This document shows positions 21,694-31,661 of a DNA stretch of 41,492 bases, piece by piece (the first letter of the stretch is position 1; the number at the start of each line of letters is the position of its first letter). The stretch comes from Terfezia claveryi (taxonomy: Eukaryota > Ascomycota > Pezizomycetes > Pezizales > Pezizaceae), in assembly GCA_015179025.1 (NCBI GenBank), contig WHUX01000339.1, forward strand, positions 1 to 41,492, in the 5' to 3' direction. The position numbers were made by a program, and so were the translations under genes. The notes under the pieces were generated by a model, which ran no database searches, was not told where the DNA came from, and saw only the letters and a list, made by a program, of their open reading frames with translations.

Positions 21694-22933
21694 AAATTCA
21701 TGGAAATTCCTGTCCTCAACTTCTTCTTTTCAGAGCAGTACTGATTATACCAAGTCTGAGCACTCTTCTCAAACATAAAGCTTGCTCTATCCAGACTTTC
21801 CCAACTTGCTATATCCATCCCTTGATACTCTACCCACTTCTGCAACTGTTGCACATAATTGTCAAAGGTAGTTTGGTCCCTCCATTTCTCTGATACTCCA
21901 TCAATCATTGGAGGATTGGGAATTTTTGCAAGTTTGTTTGCCTTCTTGACAAGGGATTTGCTGACTTGTTGTGTTGGTATCTTTTGACCAGTCTTTTTAG
22001 ACCATTCCAAGTGGTGAGGGCTAGGTTCTCTAGTTGACCTTTTCTTCCTGTCATCATCAGAGCCATTGTCTGACTCATCACCCTCAGATCCAGATCCTGG
22101 GTCCTCACTGCCACCTCCAGCCACACCACTAGTACTCCTTCTAGACTTCTTGTCAGGAGTCTTACCCTTTTTGGTATGTGTTGGCTTTTTCCTGTCTTTA
22201 GGTGGTGGTGGCATGTCTTTTTCAGATATTTCCTCTATATCTGTTTCATAATCCTCATCTTTCTCTTCCTCATACTGCACACTTTTCTCCTTACCCTTGC
22301 CTCCAGCTCCAAACAGTTTCCTTCCTATTTCCTCATGACTTTGTACAGGTTCTGTTATTGGAGGCACTATTTCTGGAGTTTCCAGGTCATAAAGGTTACC
22401 CATAAGCATGTACTGTGTCAGGAAAGGCCAGTTTAATGCTAGCCATGGAACTCCTTTACATGGGTTATAGGTAGGGTAAGGCCATACTGCCTTTGAGGTA
22501 GATGAGAGTTGAAAGTCCATTTGAACTGACTTGTCAAATTGTTCTTTCTGTTGAAAAATCATGAACTTTTCTGCTGCTTCAGCTAATAGTTCCTTTTTCC
22601 TTTTTGACAACATGTTGTTTATTGTTAGGTATATAAATACCTGTGATATCCTTTGGTACCATGATGACTCATTTTTGTCCCAAAAGGCTTTTGTTGCAGG
22701 AGGTGTTACAATCCTTACTTCAGGCATTGATGAATTAGGCCCAATGACTATTTCCCTTGTTTCCATTTCCTTTCTGGAATGTCTTTCCCAGCTGGAACTT
22801 TCTTTTTAGGGGTATTGACTAACTTAGCCTTGAGTGCTTCTAGCTCCTCACTTGTCATTGCCTTTCTCCTGCCTTTCCTAGGCCTAGCTCCTCCTTCCAT
22901 TACACTAGTACTTTTTTGTCTAGGAGTCTCCAT
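21687..22933 (-). CDS. C gag N-terminal half (two frames joined by a one-base shift)
   Basis: Start ATG at 22931-22933 (METPRQKSTS); the frame runs to 22748 and continues in the next frame from about 22766 (METREIVIGPNSS) to 21687. The N-terminus (MTSEELEALKAKLVNTPKKK) matches the equivalent LPEDIKKLVEETPRKT segment of family B gag. The middle is acidic and Ser-rich (GGGSEDPGSGSEGDESDNG). The end is the capsid start (DNYVQQLQKWVEYQGMD ... QTWYNQYC), continuing in the 18466-21693 frame after another one-base shift. The start codon shares two bases with the start codon of the antisense gene on the plus strand. Confidence 0.82.
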
Positions 22934-23413
22934 GTCTATCAGATATTATACCACTGATTCCTTGGACTCTGTTTCTTCTATTCCTGCTTTCTTTAAGGTG
23001 GATCCTGATGAGGAAGGATCTACTTCTTATCAACTTCCTTCTTATCCTCTTTCTGTTGCTTCTGATACCAAGGTTGACTATGGTAAGGGAGAGAGGAGGT
23101 TGAAGGGTAAAAGGGTTACTTTTGTTGATGAGATTGTTGTTGGAGCAGGGTTTCCTTTAAATGCTGGAAAGAAGGTTGAGTGGAAGGATAGGGGTTGGAC
23201 TGCTAGGTACTTGTGTTCTTTTTGGAGGGAGAGGTACAGAAACTTCCTTGTTCTGCTTACTGGGAGAATTCCCAATTTTTCTTTAGGCTAGGTAGAGAGT
23301 GGGGCTGGGATACTCTCTGGAGTTTGGATGTTGATAGGACTTGTTCCTATAATCCACACCCTTATTGGACTTCTGAGGCAGTTTCCAGGTCTCAGAGTTT
23401 CCAAATTAGGTAG
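22932..23413 (+). CDS. Antisense gene of element C, divergent from gag, with a probable 53-bp intron
   Basis: Plus-strand gene opposite in direction to its own element. Exon 1 is 22932-23233 and exon 2 is 23287-23413. Splicing out 23234-23286 (GTACAG...TTTCTTTAG) gives 142 residues. Reasons to believe the splice: exon 2 is open to 23413, and the joined product reads CSFWRER then LGREWGWDTLW. This lines up with SYWEKCCKREWDCLIWD at the end of family B's uninterrupted antisense gene. Upstream, GKRVTFVDEIVV matches B's GKSVTFSDWCVEV. The ATG shares CATG with the gag ATG on the other strand. The frame is also open upstream across the antisense of gag, but I start at the codon B shares. No known domain; function unknown. 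It could encode a small regulatory protein, as antisense genes of some retroelements do, but that is inference. Confidence 0.62.
23234..23286 (+). other. Probable intron of the C antisense gene
   Basis: 53 bp, GT...AG, with a branch-like CTTAC 31 nt before the acceptor, a T-rich tract and a TTTAG acceptor. The length is typical for mushroom-type fungi. It restores an open frame whose product aligns with family B; the donor (GTACAG) is weak. Confidence 0.55.
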
Positions 23414-23701
23414 TTGTTACTTTCTTTGTATTTGCCAGTTAAATACAGTTGTTGTTGCCCTCTTATATTGTTTTGCTACTACTTGTAGGCTTTTACTGGT
23501 TGCTATTTGTTAAATAGTCTTACTGTTGCTATTTGGAGGATAGTCTTACTGCTGACTGTCAGACTTTGATGCTACTATGCTTTGTGCTGTAGGCTTATAC
23601 TGGCTTTAGTTTCTACTCTTGTTGGTAGAAACTTTGTTGATTAGGTAAGGTTGATCAGGCCTTCCTAGTTAGGTAAGAATCAAGTTCTTAGGTTAAAAAA
23701 A
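23414..23701 (-). other. C leader next to the 5' LTR, with conserved TGATCA motif
   Basis: Read as element sense, the LTR is followed by seven T and AAC; then the motif AAGGCCTGATCAACCTT (23647-23663) lies 38 nt in, as in B. The rest (23414-23640) is T/G-rich on the plus strand. I see no further frame in it. Confidence 0.6.
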
Positions 23702-24327
23702 TGTAAAGTGTTGTATGGGGGACTGGACAATCAGATTAGATTAGATAAGGATCAATCTAATCAGATAATCTCAGGCTAGTAATGTATACTACAAAGTAGA
23801 TTACTAATAGTGTATTGTTTATCCTCACTATTAAAGTTATTACCAGTAGCATAAGATTACTGTAATAGGTAAAGTAGTATAGGAGTGCCAAAGGCACTTA
23901 GAAATTAACCAGTGGAACTTCTATATTGATTGTACTCTAACTATGTTCTGAGTTCTAACTATCTGTCCAACTGAAGGGAAATTCAGGGGACTATATGTGT
24001 TTCCACCGGGGCAGTGCTGGGGCAGTGCTGAGGCAGTGCACCATCATCTGACCCTTACATGTGATAAAGATCTACATCATCTGATCCTCTAGATAGTACT
24101 TCCAAATACTATCTAGTACAAAATAGGTTAAGTCTTAACTTAGACTTATACATGTGAAAGCATGTGATAACATGTGAAAGCATGTGAAAGCATGTGAAAT
24201 GTTAGCAAGGCAGACAGCACACAGAATGTTGTGTATTTTGAGATGCTGCTTAGTAAGAAAATACATAAGAAATACATTTGTGAGGGAGAGGGTTAGTCAT
24301 AGGGTATGAGTAAGCCACTTCCTTACA
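23702..24327 (-). repeat. 5' LTR of C
   Basis: 626 bp, TGTAAAG...TTCCTTACA in plus orientation; nearly identical to 14717-15372 apart from short repeat-number changes and about ten substitutions. Confidence 0.95.
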
Positions 24328-24816
24328 CTTATTCCTTCCGGTGGCCTTTGCCAGGAAGGAAGCCTGTATATATAGCTTGCTCTCTCCGCCCTCTTGTTGG
24401 ATCCCCATCCAATGTCTTGTATACCCAATACAGGACCTTGCTTCTCCCAGTGTTTGTGCACCTCCCTTGTGCATATTCTTGTCTTGTACAAACAACTCTG
24501 CAGTATAGCTGCCTCCCTCCGACACACGAGGCAACTACTTCCACGTGTCTCTTGTCCTTGCCTCTTGTCCCCAGCCCTTGCCCCGTCCTAGCTTTCCCCT
24601 GATCACACACATAGCATTTCTACGTGTGTCTTGCCCTAGCCCCTGCCTTCTGAACATCCTGCCCCCGTGATATCGTTCGTGACATCCGTGACAGGTGTCT
24701 ATGATAAGCCTAGTTTTCCTAGTCACACATGTAGTGCTCCTACGTGTATCTCACCTCATCCCTGTCCTCGCGCCGGCATACCCCTTGGTCGCCTTGTCTC
24801 CAGAGTCGTTGTTACA
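24328..24816 (+). repeat. 5'-truncated 3' LTR of A1
   Basis: Matches 10869-11358 of A1's own 5' LTR to the terminal TTACA. The first 118 bp are missing where element C abuts. It carries both copies of the ACGTAG/CTACGT hairpin region. Confidence 0.92.
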
Positions 24817-24843
24817 TTGACTATGGAATACCCTTTCTGTATT
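24817..24843 (+). pseudogene. 27-bp sliver of the B1 integrase between A1 and B2
   Basis: Encodes TMEYPFCI-type sequence matching B2's integrase (TMGYPFCIVFDCD). It continues directly at 33174. It is bounded by the end of A1's LTR and the target duplication GTATT of B2. Confidence 0.9.
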
Positions 24844-25523
24844 TGTAATGAATGGTACTAGACAGTATTCATTCGGTACCATTTATACAATCTATATCCG
24901 TAGGTACGGACGTTTGTGTATTTCGGTTCTGCTGAGGTGAGACCTCAGAAAGGTAGGGAGATTACTATGTGGGATGTTCCCGAAGGGAACAGTAATTAAC
25001 TGGTGTAATCTATCTTATATGATTTGTGCTATCTAAGCTATATGATCTTGATCTGATCGGAATATAGGCTTGCTTGCTCTGAAGGCTTGCTTGATTTACT
25101 TCTTGTCTTTCTGTGGATTCCAGAGGGAATCCAGCGGCCTATTTATACTCCTCTGAGATCTGATGACTAAGGAAATAAATACAATAAAGGGTGGCACACC
25201 AGAAGGTGGTGCGCTATACAAAAGGGGTCATGTGGCCATAGTAATGAGTCACACGCCATAAACGATGGTCATGTGGCCATAGTAATGAGTCACACGCCTT
25301 GAACAGAGGTCACGCGGCCATAATGAGGGTTTCTTCATATGGCAAGTGCCATGGAACTTCCCATGGCAGATTCCGCGTGCTATGGATGCTTATAAAGCAA
25401 TAGGAGGTGGTAGAAGGCTAGTCCTTCAACCGAGAGCTTAGTTACATAAACATAGTAGTAATATAGGAAATACAAAAGTATATAATCAATTATATAAGCA
25501 ATGAGATAACGTTCTCCATTACA
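24844..25523 (-). repeat. 3' LTR of B2
   Basis: 680 bp, TGTAATGAATGG...CGTTCTCCATTACA in plus orientation. The tract before it on the minus strand, GTGGGGAAG, is the polypurine tract. Confidence 0.96.
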
Positions 25524-25551
25524 CTTCCCCACATAGAAGGATTTCCTATCC

Positions 25552-27237
25552 TTACTTCCTTCGCTCTGCCATATTGGTTTCCATACGTCCTAAGATTTGA
25601 TGCATTGTTAATACATTAGCATTAACGTGAATATCCTTAGTGTTTGCTTGACTCATGATTCTATCTCGTTTTTGTTGGATGAGAGCTCGGGTCTCATCTC
25701 TGGTTCGTGGTCCTTGTTTTTCTTTAGTCCTTCGACATCTCTTGAATGTATCTTTCATACTTCCGGTCATCCAGAAGTCTTGAAGAATTTCGGTGGTGAT
25801 ATCCTTGGCGTTTACCCAGGAATCATATTTAGGAGTGTATCCTAGCCATCTGACCTTATATTGTCTTTCTCCAGTTCGAGGAGCTGTTCTGAATTCTAAT
25901 ACCTTTTCAACTTCATAACGATCTTCTTGAATTGGTCCTGGTTCCTGAGATTGTCTGTGAGGGAACTGGGTGGGATCGTTTTTGTAGTATGGTTTGAGTT
26001 TGCTAATATGAAAAGTATTATATATGAGGTGGAGGTCAGGTTGACTGGATAGGTCTAGGCTATAGTTATTGCGTTTCCGATTACTAGAAATAATGGGAAA
26101 AGGGCCTAGCCATTTTGGTTTGAGTTTGGGTGAGACGTTCGATAGGTTGACGTTTTCTGAGGAAAGCATAACTTGTTGTCCGACTGAAAATTTGGCTGTA
26201 TTGGGTAGACGTTTGTTCGCTTGAGATGCTTGAGTCTTCTTGTCGTCATATAGGTTTTTAGACATTACCTCATGACGTTCACTTGCTGGTACATATGCAT
26301 TAATGGGGTATGGAAGTATCGATACGCCAAGATGTGCATTAAATCCAAATAGTGTGGAAAAGGGACTATTCTGTCTAGCGGCATTATATCTAGAGTTAAG
26401 TTTCAACTATATCTCTGGTAGTTTCTGTAGCCAATCAAATCCTTCGATTTTACAGGCTCTTGCTACTTGTAGAATTTCTTTGTTTACAATTTCCGATTGT
26501 CCGTCTACATGTGGATGATATGCGGTAGACGGTTCCAACTTGATTCCTTTATTCCTAGCCCAATCTTGAAAGTGCGTTGACATAAAAAGAGTGTCGCAGT
26601 CAAAAACAATACAGAAAGGGTATCCCATTGTCGGGACTACATGAGTATCAAAGGTAGCAGTAGATTGTTCTGCTGTGAAATTATCTGAGACAGGAATAAG
26701 AAACTTAAATCCTGATTGTCTATCAACAATCGTCCAAAGTCGTGAAATACAAACTACATGATCTTCTTCAACAGGAATATTCGGGTACAAAATTGAACAC
26801 TTAGTAAACACAGGTGCTACTTTAAGAAAATCCATCGATATGTCAGTCCATGGCCTGCTTGGTACATGTAATGGGGTTACGAGTCCAAGTGGCGCCTTGT
26901 TGGAATACTTTGTCCATTGACAAGTATCACAACTTCTGATATAGTCCTTAGTTAGTTCTGCAAAGGACTGGCAATCATATCGGTCAGTAAGATATTTCAT
27001 CGTTTTTTCAATGCCACCATGAGTAGTTGCTTCATGTGTATCTTTAATAACCAATTCGAGATAGTTCTTACCTTCGATGTTAAAGGTAGAGGGCAAGACT
27101 AGTCTCCATTGTCCTTGTCGGTTCTTGACATACAAAAATCCATCTTTTATTCTATGATCCTTACGGTTCACAAAGGTATCATAGTAGTTCTTCCAGATAG
27201 GATATACTCTCATGCATGATTGATACGCGGCTTTCAT
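25552..27237 (-). pseudogene. B2 integrase and chromodomain, split by one stop
   Basis: One minus-strand frame with a single TAG at 26407-26409. Upstream part: zinc region (HEATTHGG, RSCDTC), core D in SMDFLKV, core D in FDCDTLFMS, and core E in HPHVDGQSEIVNKE. Downstream part: the C-terminal integrase region and a chromodomain (DRYEVEKVLEFR ... YKVRWLGYTPKYDSWV), then a basic tail to 25552. The stop lies between LPEI and LKLNSRYN. B1 has the identical TAG (near 33377), so it predates both insertions. Integrase would splice cDNA into chromatin; this copy yields it only with read-through. Confidence 0.9.
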
Positions 27238-27479
27238 ACCTGTTCCTTGGTCAAGTCAGTGTGTGATGAAGTAGTCCTTGTCGTCTTCCCATCCGTCGCT
27301 GATGTGCTTCTCTTCAATGAGCTTGTTGAGGGTCAGTTCAATCCTTGTGTTGAAGTCATTGATGGTGGGTTTCTTCTCCTTGCATGTAGAAGCATTATGT
27401 CCTGAGAACTTACAGAAATCATAACGCTGTCGGGAGGTCTTGGTTTCTTGAATGAAGGAGGGTAAATCTTCGTCAATGG

Positions 27480-30383
27480 CTACTCGCTTTTTAGAACGAG
27501 TAGTGACGGCGGCGGTGTTGATTGGAATTGCGTTGCTGCTGCTAGTGGTTGCAGCTGGTTGTTGAGGTGCATTCCATGTTGTTGTGGGGCAACAGGAGTA
27601 TTCATGATCTCCTGTTCCATTTGTCGGTTGGTCATCTGTTCGGTAGGGTTACTGAACTTAATGCTGGGTTGGAGAGTGGGTTGTGTCGGCTTGTTAGCAT
27701 CCATCTTTTTGCCATTCTCCGATTTCCTGAATAGCTTCTTCTCAGCTGAGAGCTGGTGGAGGTGGATAAGCTGGCGTTTGTTGTACTGGTGCTAGTTCCT
27801 TTTGAGGCTCATTTGCAGCTAGGATATGCCAATACGAGTCGTAAGAAATTCCTTCTCCTTCTTAAGAACTGAGGCTGTCAGGTCACAGTTCAAACTGCCA
27901 TGTCCATGGTGGTTGCAGATTGCACATGTTTCGACGGTGAACATGCGGTTGTTCATGGCGTGGGAGCTGCCATGAACTGGACAGTAAAAATCACGGCAAA
28001 AGGACCAGTGCATTCTTTTGTGTTGTTGCCAATTGCTATGAGCCAGGTCGATAGCAATTTCTTTCACTTCTTCATGAGCGAGGGTATTTTGTTGTGCGTT
28101 TTCAGAAGATGGAGGCCTATATCTTAGTCCAAGAACTGTTAAGGGTTTGTTCTTGTTTATATTGGGTACACGATCATACCCGCTGAAAACTTCTTCTGGT
28201 ATAGTAGATAGAGTCTCGTCGTCTGAGGACTCTTCTTCCTTCATCATATCATATTCGCTTTCTTCATCCTGGATGCCCTCGAAGTATGGACAGAAGATAT
28301 GGTGTACAAGTTCTTTGGCTCTTCCACGACATTTGTTGAAGTCGCAGTTGACATGCTTGAAATTAATAGCTCCGCAAGAAACCATATTGTTCTGAGTAGA
28401 GGTTTCTGGTGATTGGAAAGTTCTTAAAGCGTTGGTAGAGATGTTGCGGTTGTAGATGTAGTTAGGAGGATCGATGCTGTTGGAGATATAATCGTCCTCG
28501 GTGGTGGGAGTATCCAAGTATTTATGCTTTCTTGATAGAGCGTCTGCTATCAAATTTTCCTTTCCTGCGGTATGCTGTATGTCTGTATCAAATTCCATTA
28601 GGTAATCTTGCCATCGCCTCAATTTTTGACTTGCAGGCGTTTGAGTATGGAAGGTTACTAACGGTTTGTGGTCGGTAAGGATAGTGAACTTGTGACCTCT
28701 CAATTGTGCTTCAAAAAATTTTAATGAGTCAATAATCGCTAATAATTCCTTTTGAAAGGTAGGATAATTGAGTTGTGCTGGATTAAATTTTCTAGAGTGG
28801 AAGCATGATGGTCTGATGTGCGTCAACGGTCCTTGACCTATCCAAGATCCTAGTCCTACATCACTAGTATCACAGACTAAATATTTGGGTTCAGTAGATT
28901 CATTATTCCAGGGTTTTAAAACATGTGGGGAATTCACGAGTTCCTTGAGTTTTTCAAACGCTACGTTATGAGTATCTGTCCATTCCCATTTCTTTGTTTC
29001 TCCTTGCAGTTCTGACAGGGTGCTTGCATACGATGCCAAGTCAGGAATAAATCTGCTGAGATAATTAACTATTCCAAGGAATCCTCTAAGATCCTTTTTT
29101 CTTGTAGGAGTCGGAAATGTTAATATAGTAGTCCTCTTCTTCGGGTCTACATGTAATCCATCTGATGTCAAAACGTGTCCTAAGATTTCCAATCTTGGAG
29201 TTAAGAACTGGCATTTGCTTTCTTTGAGATAGAATTTCTCATCCTGTAGACGTTGAAGTACTTTCTTCAATAATTCTATATATTCTTCATACGTTTTAGA
29301 GAATATAATAATATCATCAATATAGATAATTAAATTTTTATAGACCATGTCCTTGAAAATTTCATGCATAATACGAACCATGGTAGCTGGTGCGTTACGA
29401 TCCCCTTGTTGCATAACTCTACTTCTGAAATATCCCACGTGACATAAAAAGGTAGAGTATTGCTCAGATTCTTCATCGTTCCTGATATTAAAAAATCTGT
29501 CGGCTAAGTCGACCTTAGTCCAAATGGGATTCTCCGCTACTAGTTCAATTGCTTCATTAATATCTGGCAATGGGGTGTGATCCGGTTCGACGGCTAAATT
29601 GCGGTCTCGACAGTCATTGACATGTCGAGCTTCTTCCGGTTTATCTAGTTTAGGGATAGTGAACATGACTACAGCATTTGTGTCATTTTCTACTCTATAT
29701 ATGCGACCTGATGCTTCTTTTTCGACTAATTTGTCATGGATTTGTTGTCTAAATCGATGTCCTGAGGGTCGCCATTTTGGTATCCAAGTAGCTCCTGCTT
29801 TTGGTTTGATAGAGTGATTAATTTTTCTTAGTGGCAGTAATTCCCGTGGAATTGTCTTGGAAAATAATAAGGGAAACTCCGTTACAGGGTTGAATTGTTT
29901 CTGTACCGTAGAAACAGCTGTCACGAGTTCTCTTTCTGAATCGGTTTCGTCTGCGTCACTAATATTTTCCCAATTATCCAGTTCACTATAATCTGCGACT
30001 GATTCACAGCTGACCTGTGTATACGCTGATCTTATACCATTCGCCATGGTTCTAGATCCCTTCCATACGCTTAGCTGGAATCGTAGAATGTTTTCCGGTT
30101 GGATAGTAACTGGTTCCTGATGGGCAGGATTTATTGCTCGCACTTTGCTGAGAGCAGGTTCTCCTAGTATCATGTCCTATCCAGTCAAATGAGCTACATA
30201 GAACGTTCGTTCTTCTACATAACCTATCCAATCAAGTTTGATAGTACAAGCTTTGTCTATCGTTCCTTTTGAGCCTTTAATTACAGTACTTAATGATTTC
30301 TTCTCAATACTTCTAGTCGGTATTTTGTATAGGTGTACAAATTGAGAATTAATTAAGTCTTCTCCCTTTGTTTGGAGATCCAT
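27480..30383 (-). pseudogene. B2 protease, RT, RNase H and zinc-knuckle linker
   Basis: Protease region 30383-30177 (ALMDLQTKGEDLIN type active site), a TAG at 30174-30176 where Trp is expected, then 784 open codons (30173-27819). In the latter, RT residues about 100-350 include DLADRFFNIR (Gly changed to Arg relative to the usual DLANGYF), MQQGDRNAPATM and YIDD at 284-287. RNase H follows with VCDTSD, FQKELLAIID, TDHKPL and NLIADALSR. The linker holds a CCHC knuckle at 27885-27926 (CAICNHHGHGSLNC). A second at 27382-27423 has its first Cys changed to Tyr. Frames shift near 27500-27800 before integrase. The catalytic residues of RT and RNase H are present. Confidence 0.9.
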
Positions 30384-30455
30384 TAAAGCTAGTGCGGGGT
30401 GTTCGTTAGCTTTAACGAATACCTTGCTAAAATCTGGTACCTGTCTTGATAAGGG

Positions 30456-31660
30456 TCATTCTTTGATTTTATTGTTATTGTTTTTATCCTTGATGGCTAT
30501 CGATATAGCTGTCGCATTCTTTCCTTTTTCTCTTAGGAATTGATTATAAGTAGTGAGCGCGCTTCCTTCCATTCTGAATCCAACAATTTCCAGAGCTGAA
30601 GCGGCTTCTAAATCTATTCTTTTGAGAAAAAACCAACGTTGCATTGCTGTGGCCCAAGAGTCAAAATATTGTGAGTCTTGCCATTTTTTGTCTTCTCCTT
30701 TTAATTGTTCTGGCATATCAATCTTTATTCCTTTGAAAGCATTCGTTGCTTTATGGTTACCCGTTGTAACTATTCCTGTTGTAGATTCCCATTGTTGGTG
30801 TTCGACTGATTTCCCTCGTTTGGGTTTTCTTTTAAGAGTTTGACTTGCAACTGATGATGCCTTCTCAGAGTCTGAGCTATCATCTCCGCTATCATCGGGG
30901 TCTCGTCCTCCTCCTTGTGTTTTCTGCTGCTGTTGGTCTAGTCCTGTATCTAGATCATCATCGTCTTCTGGTAATTCTATATCTTCTGGTGGTTGGTCTT
31001 TGTCGTTTGGTTCTTTGGCTGACCCAGTCCTCCTTGCTGGTGTCTCAGGTGCTCGACCTTTGCCTTTCAATTGATCTTTTGGTGTTCTCAGGAACGCTCC
31101 TGGAAGTTCTTTGCTAGGATTGAAAAAATCCTCCGAGGTATGTACTGATTCTTCTAGATGAGTGCTGCTCATCATGAATGCTATTATTTCTTCCCAGTTA
31201 TGTATTACCCAATTCGGTTTCCTTAAGAGTGGAACAACAGGTTTCTTTAATTCTTTACTTAAAAATGCATTTATTTCTAAGTCTTTTCTTTGAATGGGTA
31301 AGGTGTTAGCTATAAATAGTGTTTTACTACAGCTTCCATTAAGAGTCGAGTATCATCAGGATGATACTGTTGGGCATGTCCCATTGAGCGAGTATATTTC
31401 AAAATCTCCTCAATTGTTGGAAGATGTCTATCCCAAAATTCTTCTGGTGCGAGAGGTAAAGCCATACTAAAATATAGTTTAGTTCCTGCTCCACCTGGTT
31501 CTCCTATTTCTATATCCATGGGCAGATTTATTTCCCCTTCCGTATTAGGAACTACAAATCTGGTCTTTCTGGGAGTTTCTTCTACTAATTTCTTAATATC
31601 TTCGGGTAACATAGTTAACCGTCTCGACCTCTTAGTCTTCTTACTAAGTTCAGACGCCAT
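30456..31660 (-). pseudogene. B2 gag with stop and large internal deletion
   Basis: Start ATG at 31658-31660 (MASELSKKTKRSRR), homologous to B1 gag. A TAG at 31310-31312 replaces Trp (B1 keeps TGG). The frame continues through the acidic, Gln/Pro-rich linker to the capsid segment GSALTTYNQFLREKGKNAT. It then jumps to AISIAIKDKNNNN: about 650 bp present in B1 (roughly 5504-6150) are missing, removing the C-terminal capsid half and the CCHC knuckle. A TGA at 30456-30458 separates gag from protease in the same frame. This Gag could not form normal particles. Confidence 0.88.
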
Positions 31661-31661
31661 T

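Larger units (their letters stand above)
14717..24327 (-). mobile_element. Ty3/gypsy element C, full length with both LTRs, youngest-looking copy
   Basis: 9611 bp on the minus strand: 5' LTR (23702-24327), leader with an antisense gene, gag, protease, RT, RNase H, zinc-knuckle array, integrase with chromodomain, polypurine tract, 3' LTR (14717-15372). The LTRs differ by a handful of substitutions and short repeat-number changes. There are no internal nonsense mutations of the kind seen in A and B, only a few one-base frame shifts. The flanks (TCAGG left, CTTAT right) are not a target duplication, so sequence was lost at one side after insertion. Confidence 0.92.
10751..24816 (+). mobile_element. 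Ty3/gypsy element A1 (family A), disrupted by element C
   Basis: Plus-strand A element inside the B1 integrase: full 5' LTR, gag, pol through RNase H up to 14716, then element C, then a 5'-truncated 3' LTR (24328-24816). Integrase, chromodomain, 3' UTR and the first 118 bp of the 3' LTR are missing, so a deletion accompanied or followed the C insertion. The flanking 5-mers (AAGAA at 10746-10750, TTGAC at 24817-24821) both align with the same five positions of B2's uninterrupted integrase (CCGAC). They therefore look like a decayed target duplication. Confidence 0.9.

Noticed and set aside
21715..21735. Programmed frameshift between the two gag frames of C
   Set aside because: The shift lies in the middle of the capsid domain at AAGAAGAAG. 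Family B reads through the same region in one frame, so a one-base deletion or consensus error is more likely.
10746..24821. Exact target-site duplication for A1
   Set aside because: The flanking 5-mers AAGAA and TTGAC align to the same target positions but share only two bases. I treat it as decayed and do not call it a duplication.
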